Of a stretch of DNA of 64,000 bases, positions 35,227-46,121 are shown in pieces. The stretch comes from Terana coerulea (lineage: Eukaryota > Basidiomycota > Agaricomycetes > Polyporales > Phanerochaetaceae), in NCBI GenBank assembly GCA_024811115.1, contig JAKOGH010000833.1:1-64000 (forward strand), written 5' to 3'. The stretch's first letter is position 1, and the number at the start of each line of letters is the position of its first letter. Under the pieces are notes generated by a model that was not told the DNA's origin, searched no databases, and saw only the letters and a list, made by a program, of their open reading frames with translations. The translations under genes and the position numbers were made by a program.

Positions 35227-38200
35227 ATGTGGTCGTCCGCCGGGCAATACTTCAATTTCTATAGAATTCACTTGTTATGCTTGTGAGTACATACTCATCA
35301 TCTACGGCCGTCGATACAGACCACTAACGCTTCGCTGGCCGGCTTCCAGTATCATCATCCCTCTTATATGCGCAGGGATCTTTGTGGCGTCCAACGGAAG
35401 GTTCAAGATCGCATACATCGACGCGTTATTCGTAACCGTTAGTGCAACGACGGGGACGGGGCTCTCGACGATGGACTTGAGCGCGTTGACCGCCTGGCAG
35501 CAGACCATCCTCGTCATTCTAGAGATCTGCGGGAACCAGGTGCGTTGCGTGCATATCTCCCGCCTGCGGAAGTCTCACCGCCTGTTGCGATATGAAGGTC
35601 TTCGTGTCGTGGATCGTCGTGTACCTCCGCAGGTGCGTGTATGCTCTCGCTCTTACGGCACTTCCTGCTCCGGATATGGGCGTGCGTCTGATCGCCGGCG
35701 CAGATATTACTTCAGGAAGCACCTCGGACATGTCGTGCAGGCGCAGAATGAACGGAGGATGGAGCAGCGCAATGCGACGACGGCGAGCGAGCATTCGATG
35801 CACGAGCTCAGGGGCGCCAGGCCCAAGACACTCAGATACAAGACGCAAACCAGCCTTCGCTTGCGCGTATGCCCACGAACCTCTCGGTAGGTAGGAAGAT
35901 CCGCCCCGACATGGTCCGCCGCGTCGACATCGCGCCCCGCCTCGTGGACCCGTTGGGCATCCCCGCACGCACGAACACCATGCCCGCCCCCGCCTCTGCC
36001 ACCGCTACTGCCACTACCAGCCCATCGCCCATCAGGCTGCGCAAACGCTCGATCCGACACTCCGATCTGTACGACCTCCCTGAGGTGGCGGCCGCTCCGC
36101 GCGGCGAGGTGGGCTTTGGCGGGTTCCCGGGCCCGCAGGAGGTGCTCGCGCGCGCATCGCGTAAGGTTGCGCCGCAGCTGCACCGGCAGCTCCAGCGCAC
36201 ACTCACCATCCCTCAAACGGCGACGCTGGTGCCCGAGGGCTCCGCTGCAGACCCGCGGAGGACGTTTGTCGCGGCACGGCCCGTGTCGTACTTCAAATCC
36301 AAGTTCGACGTCGGCAAGAACTCGCAGTTCACGCGGCTTAGCGAGGAGCAGCTGCTGGAGTTAGGAGGGGTGGAGTATAATGCGCTCAACGCTCTTATGT
36401 GGATCACGCCTCTTGTAAGTACACCATTAGTGGTGGAGCAGCCGATGTTAACTGCGGTTGGTGGTAGTATTACTTCGGACTACTTTCTCTCGCTATCATC
36501 ATCGTAACACCGTACATGTGCCTCCCGCAATGGCGCAGCAACTTTGTCCCTCCGCAACAGCATCGCAAAATAAACCCCATTTGGTATGTTTCTATTACAT
36601 GCTATATGAATTGAAACTGACCACAGGGCTAGGTATTCCATATTCCAAATCGTTGGTGCTTGGGCGAACACAGGGATATCGCTAGTCGACCAAAACATGA
36701 TACCATTTCAGACCGCATATCTATTGATTGTTGTACTAATAATATGCGTCCTTGCTGGGAATACTGCATTTGTGAGTGACAATAGCCGCTGTGCTCTTTG
36801 TGTCCAAATCTGACGCAGGCATCATAGCCGGTCTTGTGAGTGAATTCATAGATTAGGAGAGCACCGCTGATGCGTACCTACCTTACTCTCAGCTTTCGTT
36901 TCTTGATGTACGTACTTTATGCATGTCGCAACGTGCGTATCCTGATAGCCAATGTCGATCAGCTGGTCCCTATCGAAGGTGTTCCCGAAACACACACGCA
37001 CGCGGGAGGCGCTCCAGTTCCTCTTGGATCACCCGAGACGATGCTTCATCACTCTTTTCCCTGGTCCACAAACCTGGCTGCTATTATCTATACTACTGAC
37101 AATGAAGTAAGTCACACGAGTCTTTCCCCTTCTGAATACGCGTTGAACTCGCAAACATTCAGCCTCATCCTCTTTGGTGGAGACCTCATTCTCAACATCG
37201 GTAATCAGGCTACAGAGACCATTCCCATCGGTACCCGGATAGCACTTGCATTCCTCTCCTCGGCCGCCGTCCGAAGTGCTGGCTTCCAGGGTGTAGCAGT
37301 GGCTTCCTTGACGCCAGCGGCACAGTGAGTGTCTGCTCTCTCTGTCTGCGAAGTTGTACTGATATCGAGGACAGAGTGTTGTATGTGATCATGATGTATG
37401 TTGCTATATACCCCATCGCGATGAGGTACGTACCCTGCTCGTGATAGGGCTTTCACCGTCTAAAGGCAATCAGTGTACGTGCTACAAATGTATATGAAGA
37501 GAGCTCGCTGGGTGTGTTCCCTGAGGACAACGAAGACGACGAAGAGTACGAGAGGGCATTGAACTTGCAAGATGACCGGGTGAAGATCTGGGGCCGATAC
37601 CTGATGCGCCATGTTCAGCGACAGCTATCTTTTGGTGTGTCATCTCTTCTTATCATATACTCTCATCAGCTCATTTGCTGTCATCAGATATGTGGTGGTT
37701 GGCACTATCATTATTTCTACTCACCATCATCGAGGTCAGCACCCAATATGAGCTCCTGAATGAAAATGCTGATGCCTATCAGCGCGACTCCCTCATGGAC
37801 CCTGGAAAGCCGTGGTTCAATGTATTCGCTCTCAGTATGTTGCAATTATATTCATGCGCACTTCCTTGTCTCAACATGCCACCTTTCGCAGTATTTGAAA
37901 TCGTCTCAGCATACGGCACGGTCGGGCTGAGCATGGGGATTCCGACAGTATGAGCATTTCTATCCCTCTCATTCAATACAAACACCTGACGTTTTTATCC
38001 AGGCCAACTACTCTCTCTCAGGTGCCTTTCACGTGCTCTCCAAACTCATTGTATGTGTCATAATGCTCCGTGGACGACACCGCGGTCTTCCAGTCGCCCT
38101 GGATCGCGCAGTCATGTTGCCTCATGAATTTCGTAGGCGTCAAACAGAAGGTTCTGCTGAGCGCCCACCTTCGCTGAGGAATCTACAAGAGCTCAGGACG

Positions 38201-38278
38201 GAAGATCGGGGGCAAAATCCCGCTGCGCACGACGAACCGAGGACAGAACAGGTGTCTGCGACTAATACTATCGGCTAG
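35227..38278 (+). CDS. TRK1: TRK-type potassium transporter
   Basis: High-affinity K+ uptake at the plasma membrane. Start at ATG 35227 (MWSSAGQYFNFYRIHLLC), with a GTGAGT intron leading to IIIPLICAGIFVASNGRF. The four pore-loop signatures of the Trk/HKT superfamily are visible in order: ATTGTGLST (35.45 kb), LAGNTAF (36.76 kb), AAVRSAGFQ (37.27 kb) and SAYGTVGLS (37.91 kb). Other hallmarks are SYFKSKFDVGKNSQFTRL, EEQLLELGGVEYNAL, LVDQNMIPFQ and the conserved end MLRGRHRGLPVALDRAVMLP. The cytosolic loop between pore loops 1 and 2 is in two frames: after YYFRKHLGHVVQAQ the frame must change by one base between about 35760 and 35869, with no good intron, possibly at GGGG 35811-35814. The stop is TAG at 38276-38278. 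Confidence 0.92.
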
Positions 38279-38823
38279 GTTGCAAGTTTCGCGGCACGGT
38301 GTACCTAATACAGCTGTTCACGGACATAAATTGACGGTCTCCTGGGATCCCGAATTGTGGGATCTCTGCCTGAGGTTCAATTGAGCCGGAAGCACATACC
38401 CATTTCCGAGTCAGGCAGGCAGAGGCCTTGTGGCGTTGATCAATTCTCACGCCCCTATCTACTGCTCCTCGTCACCGATTTTGTGTTCATTCCTCAACGT
38501 TCTCGTGCAGAGACGGCTCGTATGTGGACTTTGTCTCGACTTTATGGTAGCTATAACCGCAAGCATCGTGATCACGACCACAGCTTCTATTACGACACCT
38601 CGAGGATGTGCACATGACGCTTTCCCCGCGCCGGCGATAACGGCGCGCATGTGGCTCTTGTAGTCGAATACAAGCTGATATCTGCCCGGTCACCTGTGCA
38701 AGCATTTTGGTTCGCTTCTCTTCTCTTCTTGTATCTTCACGTGATGACGTTCTCGAGTGCAGGTATATAACGCGTGCAGCATCGCCGCCGACGCTCTCTG
38801 AAACTTGTCCCCCGACCGCCACC
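38279..38823. other. intergenic, upstream of GH20-1
   Basis: Contains the promoter of the first hexosaminidase. No separate gene is seen. Confidence 0.4.
38764..38770 (+). promoter_or_regulatory. TATA box of GH20-1
   Basis: TATATAA lies 54 bases before the ATG at 38824, a plausible core promoter. Confidence 0.5.
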
Positions 38824-41800
38824 ATGCGCGCCCTCAACCTACTCTGCCACACTTGGGCTGTAATCACTGCTATATTATTTTCTACACCCGTCTTGTCGCT
38901 ATGGCCCATACCTCGCTCACTCCAGACGGGCTCGACACCGCTTATTCTAGCCAAGGACTTCAAGATCGTCACTCTGCACAACGCTCCGTCCGACCTCAAC
39001 AGCGCGATCTCGCGCACCATCGGTCATCTCAACAACGACAAACTCGAGCGATTGGTGGTCGGTCGCTCCACCGCCGACAAGAACACAGTCCAGCACGCGA
39101 AGCAGCTCTCTAGTCTCGTGCTGTCCGTCCCTACCGGCGCGAAGGTGAAGAGCATTTCCGAAGAAGCCATCGCCCCCATCGGCTCACGGAGTGAAGAGTA
39201 TACTTTACACGTCCCGTCTGATGGCTCTTCCGCTACCCTGGCAGCGAACTCTACGCTAGGCCTGCTCAGAGGCCTGACGACGTTCGAACAGTTGTGGTAT
39301 GACCTGGGCGGCACTGCGACGTATACGCTGCAAGCCCCCATCTCCATCGCTGATTCCCCCGCATACGTATGTATCAGTATGAATTTTGTGATAGTGACGT
39401 ACTAACCGCTCAGCGTAGCCCTATCGGGGTTTTATGCTGGATACCGCTCGAAATTTGTGAGCCCTTCATTGATTTGCACACAACTAGCTGGCTGACTTCT
39501 CTTCCTAGCTTTCCTGTCTCGGACATCAAGCGCACCTTGGATGCCATGAGCTGGGCAAAGGTATTGCATTTTATTTGTCACCTGCCGGCTGTTGAACTTA
39601 TATAGTTGTATCAAAATAAGGTCTTGGGGACGGCGCGGGCACTGCGCATAACGTCGAGGACGGTAAGAGTGATGGTGTGCAGCACCCGAGAGGGTGCAAA
39701 CGCGTAAGAGATAGGTACAAGTATGTGAGTGACCTATATACGCTACGAGTGGTGTGCGGGTGCAGTAAGCATAGTAACGGTACCTTAATAACACTAAAAT
39801 ACCGAAATCTGACACTCCCCTTCAAGCCCTGCAGTGAGAAGACGAGCTGTAGAGGCTTGCAGTGAAAGAACAAGAGAGCAAGGGTAAAGGGAGATATAAA
39901 AGAATGATTGTGGATATGGGGTTCAATGGATATGTGTGAAGCAAGAAAGGGCAAAGACCGAACGCGCATCCGAACACATCGGATGGCGCACCAAACCGCG
40001 CGAGTACTCCGACTCCAGCGCGTGCATCAAGCCAACACTTGGCGATGCTGGTCACCCAATCCAGGGGACGGTGGCACGCATGCCGTGCACAACAGCGCTC
40101 ACCTCGCAAGGGAGCCTGTTTGCCTCTGCACCTCAATACAACCAGGAGTATCCAACTCCTAACCCTAGACCATATACTTGTCCACCAATCGCAGATGGCG
40201 CTCTTGAAGGCGCGCGAGTGCTTGCGGAAGGACGCACGGATGAACGAACGAGGATGCTGACAGTCGGGATATCAGCGACGCGTCGGTGTCGAGTCCTCTT
40301 CAGGACACTGATCGGATAGGCGGCGACGGCGGCGGGACAGCTCAGCGCATGAGCGTCGACGAAAGCACGATGGGCCGCGAGATCAACTCGACCAAATGAC
40401 GACGGGAGTGGCGCAGGCAGGCACGGCTGCCGCGCGGATGAACGGATGGAGCTCAGGCCAGGAACGGCTAGCGAGCGATGAGCGGATTCGGCGCAGCGAA
40501 GCGCCGAGAGTCGCAGAGGGCGGTGTCGGCCGACGACGACGCAAAGTCGTACGAGGGGTGTGGTCGACAGCGAGAGCGACGTGGGGAATAGCGACGGGGC
40601 CATAGAATGAACGAGAGGTCCCCAAGAGTGCCGGTCGAAGGGGTAAGAGACCGACGGGCGGCTTTGGTGCCGGGAGCCAACCGGGACGCGTTTGTATCAA
40701 AATAAGGTCTTGGGGACGGCGCGGGCACTGCGCATAACGTCGAGGACGGTAAGAGTGATGGTGTGCAGCACCCGAGAGGGTGCAAACGCGTAAGAGATAG
40801 GTACAAGTATGTGAGTGACCTATATACGCTACGAGTGGTGTGCGGGTGCAGTAAGCATAGTAACGGTACCTTAATAACACTAAAATACCGAAATCTGACA
40901 AGTTGTAGATCAACCAGTTTCACTGGCACGTCTCTGACAGTCAGAGCTTCCCATTGCAAATTCCCGGGTTTACCGATGTAGCTGCGAAAGGCGCATATTC
41001 GTCGTCGATGATTTATTCTCCTTCCGACGTCCAAGATATTGTGTCATACGCGGGCGAGGTATGCTTTCCGGTAACATTGTGATTCTTGGTTTAACGAGAT
41101 TATTTGATAGCGTGGGATTGATGTCCTCCTCGTGCGTAGTATCACTCTTGCCGCATTGATCCTTATCGAAATTGTCATATAGGAAATAGATACGCCTGGG
41201 CATACCGGTATCATACACGAAGCTCATCCTGAACACGTTGCATGTTTCGTGTCATCTCCATGGCAAACCTTTGCCAATGGTATGCCAATAGCCTCCACAA
41301 TGCCATGTTTGGCCCTTACATTCGCTCTCTTAACACCAGAACCTCCGTCCGGACAGCTCCGGTTTGCCTCGCCGGCGACCCGGAATTTCACTGCAGAGCT
41401 CCTGTCTGCGGCAGCGAAGATGTTCCCTTCGTCGCTGTTCAGTACGGGCGGCGACGAGCTCAACACCAACTGCTACGACGCGGACTCCGAGACGCAGCAG
41501 ATCCTGAAGTCCTCTGGACAGACTCTGGAGCAGGCCTTGAGCACCTTCACCCAAGCTACGCATGGTGCATTAGAGAAACTGGGGAAGACACCGGTCGTCT
41601 GGGAAGGTCCGTACACGCCGTGTTCGCTCCTCGCGAGGGGACTTTGTTTGGGCTGATGGCCGCACAGAGATGGTTCTGGAGCACAACGTCACTCTTTCGA
41701 ACAGCACAGTGGTGATGTGCGTGAGTCCAGTATCTGAAGTGAATACCCGGCTCACCTCGACTTCCCAGGGTCTGGATATCTTCTGAGAATGCGGCTGCGG

Positions 41801-42470
41801 TCGCGGCCAAGAACTTCAGGATCGTGCATGGCCCGTCGGATTTCTTTTACCTGGTAAGCTTGCTAGAATATGAAGCATATGTAGTGCTCACAATGAACAC
41901 TGCCCTAGGATTGCGGGGGAGGAGAATGGATCGGTGCCGACCCGACGGGGTATATGCTACATCCTATATTACAAATCCTCGATTTCTTACCATTATTTCG
42001 CTTACAGTAACAGCTGGTGTGACCCCTTCAAAACCTGGCAACATGTACGTCCCGCAAACCACTAGTATCCATTTGATGTCGCGTTGATCGGTATCCTACA
42101 GTCATACACCTTCGACCCACTCGCAAACATCTCCGAAGCGCAACAGCACCTCGTTCTCGGTGGTAAGCTAATTCCCCCGCCCGCCGAGCATCCGTCTAAC
42201 ACTAACTCAACGTCAGGCCAGCAGCTGCTCTGGACCGAGCAATCGTCGCCGGAGAACCTCGACTCCATCGTCTGGCCGCGCGCCGCGTCGTCCGCCGAGG
42301 TCTTCTGGACGGGCGCGACGCTGCCCGGCGGTGCGCCGCGGAACGTGTCCACCGCGCTGCCGCGCCTGCACGACTTCCGCTTCCGCCTCGTCCAGCGCGG
42401 CGTGCGCGCGATTGCGCTGCAGCCACTGTGGTGTGCGCTGCGGCCGGGGTTGTGCGACCTCGATTCGTGA
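38824..42470 (+). CDS. GH20 beta-N-acetylhexosaminidase, copy 1
   Basis: Secreted enzyme releasing terminal GlcNAc/GalNAc, in fungi mainly from chitin oligomers. A signal peptide (MRALNLLCHTWAVITAILF) precedes LWPIPRSL. Conserved blocks in order: NSTLGLLRGLTTFEQL, PYRGFMLDTARNF (exon 39419-39456), FPVSDIKRTLDAMSWAK (39509-39560), QFHWHVSDSQSFPL, LEIDTPGHTG, and STGGDELNTNC with the catalytic Asp-Glu pair at 41453-41458. Further blocks are TPVVWEG, DCGGGEWIG, SWCDPFKTW, LLWTEQSSPENLD and WPRAASSAEVFW. Stop TGA at 42468-42470. The third intron (39561-40908) is 1.35 kb because an LTR element sits in it; without the element it would be about 51 nt. The frame is intact throughout, so function may be kept if the intron is spliced. 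Confidence 0.94.
39607..39814 (-). repeat. left LTR (3' LTR) of the intronic element
   Basis: 208 bp, TGTATC...CTGACA, identical by eye to 40693-40900. Confidence 0.88.
39815..39823 (-). other. polypurine tract of the intronic element
   Basis: CTCCCCTTC on the plus strand, i.e. GAAGGGGAG immediately before the 3' LTR on the minus strand. Confidence 0.6.
40693..40900 (-). repeat. right LTR (5' LTR) of the intronic element
   Basis: 208-bp direct repeat of 39607-39814. Downstream on the minus strand the first internal bases are AACGCGTCCCGG; no obvious TGG-type primer site is directly adjacent, though TGGCTCCCGGCACC lies about 13 bases in. Confidence 0.88.
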
Positions 42471-43091
42471 GGCGGACGTTGTTGTGGACTCAAAAAGAGG
42501 TTATTATCAACAGTGTACAGTATGGTGGAAATGGACAGATGTAGAGTGGCATTACGTATGCTAGATGATGTGAGCGTTCTGGCCTCGGTTTCACTGCAAT
42601 TGGGTGTGCCTCAATATGCTCTTCGGGTAGCGGCGAGGCCTTCGCTCAGGCTCAGGCTGTCTTCGTGGGTGGCGTCGAAGCGACATTGATAGGCGCATCC
42701 GAGGAGCGCGACATGCTTCCACCGGTGCTGAACTGTGACTGTTTGCGCCGCGCTAGCCGTGCATAATTGAAGATCGATCACAGGGCAATCTGGCACGTCC
42801 ACTTCATGCCGGTATGCGACGAATTCCTGGGGCTCACGCGGAGCGTCCTTGCTCGGCGGGCTCTGAGCGCCTTCGGCGCCACAACGCCCAGTGAGAAGGT
42901 GCCAAATGGCACTTGTCGCTTGCTCAAACGTTCAATTTTAATATTCACATTCTAACACACGTTGTAAGGGTCATAGTGGCAAAAAGCATACAGAATTTAA
43001 ACGGGACGTCAATAGTACATGATTGACCAGATATCATTTGAAAACACCATAGCATACACGAGGACTAAAGTGGAAGAATACGTAGCCTGAC
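42471..43091. other. spacer after GH20-1
   Basis: 3' flank of GH20-1; from about 42.83 kb it is the left part of the tandem-duplicated block. No gene is recognised. Confidence 0.4.
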
Positions 43092-43504
43092 TCAAAGGTA
43101 GACGCGGAGCCGAGTCCTCAGGCAGTCGGATATCTCAAGTGGTCGCCAGTGCCGGGACGGTCGGGGCTTCGGTTTGGGCTCAGGCTTGGGGGGTGGACCC
43201 GGCTGGCTAGGGACCTGAGGCCTTCCGAGCTCGTTCACACAAACATCTGAGCGGTTGCGGGAGGGCTTGGGCTTGGGCTTTGGGTGGTGGAGGGACTGCG
43301 GTAGGATATGTAGGCTTTGGAAGCTCGTTCACGTAAACATCTGAGCAATGGTGTCAGCCAGACGTGGATTTCATAGCCCAGATAACCGTACCTCGTTGAG
43401 TGTAGCCTTCCACAGTCGCCCGTCGTCCAGGAAAGGGAGTCTGTAGATGCGTATGCATTGCGTTGTTGGCGTTCAGCTTGATAAAATGCGCTCGGTGCCA
43501 CCAT
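43092..43504 (-). pseudogene. Pro/Lys-repeat small protein, copy 1 (frame-broken)
   Basis: Start ATG 43504 (MVAPSAFYQAERQQRN), intron 43341-43391, then one NELPKP...PPPPK repeat unit, and a C-terminus with GRPQVPSQPGPPPKPEPK and SRHWRPLEISDCLR ending at TGA 43092-43094. Against copy 2 there are two extra bases, both in G-runs (43435-43437 and 43282-43284). Read literally the frame is lost, and it is regained only if both are corrected, so this is either a young pseudogene or two sequencing errors. The family is unknown. A TATA box lies upstream and a 5' UTR intron (GTGAGT...TTAG) seems to precede the ATG. Confidence 0.4.
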
Positions 43505-43685
43505 TGTCGGTCTAAATGGATATCAAGAGGAGTTGAATGCGGACAGCGCTGAGACTCACCAGTGAGACGGTTGGTTCGATTAGAATGGGAATTGGTAGGT
43601 GTTTATGATTGCAGGGAAGTGATGTTGCTGTGAGTGGGGAGAGTGGTGTTGCTGTGATTGGAGGTATACTTTACTGCTTCGCCTG

Positions 43686-43693
43686 TTTTTATA
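43686..43693 (-). promoter_or_regulatory. TATA box of Pro/Lys-repeat copy 1
   Basis: TATAAAAA on the minus strand; the same element lies at the equivalent place in copy 2. Confidence 0.45.
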
Positions 43694-44941
43694 TGTGAAG
43701 GCTCATATTTTCCAGAATATTTGAGGCGGCTGTCCACTATCCACGCGGCACCAGGCACTGGCACCTCCAGCAACCCAAGCGGCGGCGTGTGTATGAGGGT
43801 TGGTAAACTACGCCACAATGCCCTACCGAAGGTGCCATCCCGGTAATGGCGGAGGGGCCGTCGCCAGGGGCCGTGAAGGGGCGGCCCTGAGGTGCCGGAC
43901 GCTCTGCAGGCAGTCTATCTGGTGCCTTCAACAAACACTGCAATGGCACTTGACAGGGTGTTTTACAATATAAATAGGTGTATAACTTACACTGTAGTGG
44001 TGACGAGCCAAGCTGAACAGAAATGAATGACTTCGGCACTGGCAGGCACTCCTAACGATTATGCGTCCTAAGCAGAAACGCTTCGGTCTTACCACTTAGA
44101 AGGTTACTTCACGAGCAGTTTATTCAAGCTTTCGAGGGAGGACATGACCTTAATGCCTGGACAAGGGGCGACAGTATTCTTTACGGTCCAGACATAGCCC
44201 TCGAGCTTTGTAGGCTCCAATATACACTTTTAGAGTGCTGTTTGCCCTGGCCTTACATAAAATGTTATTTAAAAGCAAGCATCGATTGAACAAGTTGCAT
44301 GCTTACAATCATGATTCAAGTCAGCCTGCCAGTGCTGTGGGGATCGTCTTGTACTTCAAGTTGTAGTATGGCTGTTCAGTGTATTCGTAAGCCGCACTTC
44401 AGACGTGCGACGAGGAAGATGGGTGGGAGGAAATGGTATTCATTTTGACTGCCGCCTATAGTAACGCAGCCATTCGTGATCGCGCGAACAACGGCAGTAC
44501 TCAAGTCAGCTCAGGTCGGTGTCACGGTCTGCGACTCTGCGACGAATCCGCGCGGGCCACGCGAAGCGCCCCTCTCGGCAAGCTCCGAGCGTCTTCAGTG
44601 CCACGACGCCTGGGCCAGGTGAAGATGTTAAATGGCACTGGTCGCTTGCTGCAACGTCTAATTTGAATATTCACATTCGAACATACACGCTGTGAGAGTC
44701 GTAATAGCAGAAAAAGCATTCAGAAGTTAAACGGGGCGTTACATTAATAGTACATGATTGACCAGAGATCAAATCGAAAATACCATAGCATATATGAGGA
44801 CTAAAGTGGAATAATATATAGCCTGACTCAAAGGTAGACGCGGAGTCGAGTCCTCAGGCAGTCGGATATCTCGAGCGGTCACCAGTACGGGACGGTCGGG
44901 GCTTCGGTTTGGGCTCAGGTGTGGGGGGTGGACCCGGCTGG

Positions 44942-45322
44942 CTAGGGCCTTCCGAGATCGTTCACGTAAACATCCGAGCGGTTGCGGGAGGGCTTGGGCT
45001 TGGGCTTTGGTGGTGGAGGGACTGCGGTAGGATATGTAGGCTTTGGAAGCTCGTTCACGTAAACATCATAGTGGTTGCGGGAGGGCTTCGGCTTCGGCTT
45101 TGGTGGTGGAGGGACTGCGGTAGGATATACAGGCTTTGGAAGCTCGTTCACGTAAACATCTGGGCAATGGTGTTAGCCAGACGTGGATTCCATCACCCAG
45201 ATCACCGTACCTCGTTGAGTGTAGCCTTCCACAGTCGCCCTTCGTCCAGGAAAGGAGTCTGTAGATGCGTATACATTGCGTTGTTCGCGTTCAACCTGAT
45301 AAAATGCGCTCGGTGCCACCAT
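44942..45322 (-). CDS. Pro/Lys-repeat small protein, copy 2
   Basis: Start ATG 45322 (MVAPSAFYQVEREQRN), intron 45160-45210, then two tandem copies of a 30-odd-residue unit: DVYVNELPKPxYPTAV, PPPPKPKPKPSRN. It ends early at VNDLGRP and TAG 44942-44944. Compared with copy 1, a few bases (CAGGTCC) are missing after GRP, which shifts the frame and removes the C-terminal part; the homologous tail still lies downstream at 44848-44940. There is no signal peptide. The unit resembles a proline-rich adaptor or wall-type repeat, but no family is recognised. Upstream TATA box and a 5' UTR intron support transcription. Confidence 0.42.
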
Positions 45323-45506
45323 TGTTGGCCTAAGTGGATATCGAACGGAGGAGTTGAGTGCGGACAGTGCTGAGACTCACGAGTGAGACGATTGGTTCGA
45401 TTAGAATGGGGATTGGGAGGTGTTTGTGATTGCAGGGAAGTGGTGTTGCTGTGGATGGGGAAAGTGGTGTTGCTGTGAGTGGAGGTGTACTTCACTGGTT
45501 CGCCTG

Positions 45507-45514
45507 TTTTTATA
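45507..45514 (-). promoter_or_regulatory. TATA box of Pro/Lys-repeat copy 2
   Basis: TATAAAAA on the minus strand about 190 bases upstream of the ATG; conserved with copy 1. Confidence 0.45.
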
Positions 45515-46121
45515 CGCAAGAGCTTACATTTTCCAGAATACTTGAGGCGGCTGCTCACTATGCACGCGGCACCAGGCACTGGCACCTCCAGCAACCCAAG
45601 CGGGGGCGTATGTATGAGGGTTGGTAAACTACGCCACAAGGCCCTACCGAAGGTGCCATCCCGGCAATTATGGAGGCGCCGTCGCCAGGGGCCGTGAAGG
45701 GGCGGCCACGAGGTGCCGGACACTTTGCACGCAGTCTGTCCAGCGCTTTCAACAAACACTACAATAGCATTCAACAGAGCATTTTCCAATAGAGAGCGAC
45801 ATATTACTTACGCTGTAGTGGTGACGAGCCAGGCTCGTCAATGATTAATGCCTTCGACAGGCACTTCTACTGCACAATCATGCACCTTACGCAGAGGTGC
45901 TTCGATCTCACCACTCATCAAGTTATTCCATGAGGAGGGTACTCAAGCCTTTGAGAGAGTCTGACCTTAATGCACGAGACAAGGAGTGACAGTAGTCTGT
46001 TTAGTTCCAATATAGTCTCCTGAGCTTTATAGGCTCCAGTATACAGAATAATGTCTAGCCTAGTTTACCTGGCATGCCGTTTAGCAGAAATCGAGGTTTG
46101 AACAAGTCGCATGCTTACAAA

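Larger units (their letters stand above)
39607..40900 (-). mobile_element. non-autonomous LTR retroelement (TRIM/LARD-like) in a GH20 intron
   Basis: Two 208-bp direct repeats with TGT...ACA ends flank 878 bp of internal DNA with no recognisable retroviral domain. The LTRs appear identical base for base. A purine tract (GAAGGGGAG on the minus strand) abuts the left LTR, which sets the orientation as minus. The flanks share AGT, and the shared stretch extends to AGTTG if the LTR's own TG is counted. The host intron shrinks to the normal size when the element is removed. Mobilisation in trans by an autonomous relative is inferred. Confidence 0.85.
42830..44328. repeat. tandem duplication block A
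   Basis: Aligns along its length with 44540-46133 at high but imperfect identity; for example the stretch from ACTAAAGTGGAA through CTGACTCAAAGGTAGACGCGG occurs in both. It holds a Pro/Lys-repeat gene and its promoter. Its right end resembles the DNA around the stop codon of the kinase-like gene, suggesting the unit was copied from beside that gene. Confidence 0.8.

Noticed and set aside
40133..40603. 156-codon frame on the minus strand inside the intronic LTR element, a possible gag
   Set aside because: Composition is random Ser/Arg/Pro with no capsid, zinc-knuckle or protease motif; treated as noncoding.
44942..45151. A CRISPR-like or satellite array made of the repeated NELPKP unit
   Set aside because: Only two to three units with coding periodicity and flanking splice signals; it is a protein repeat.
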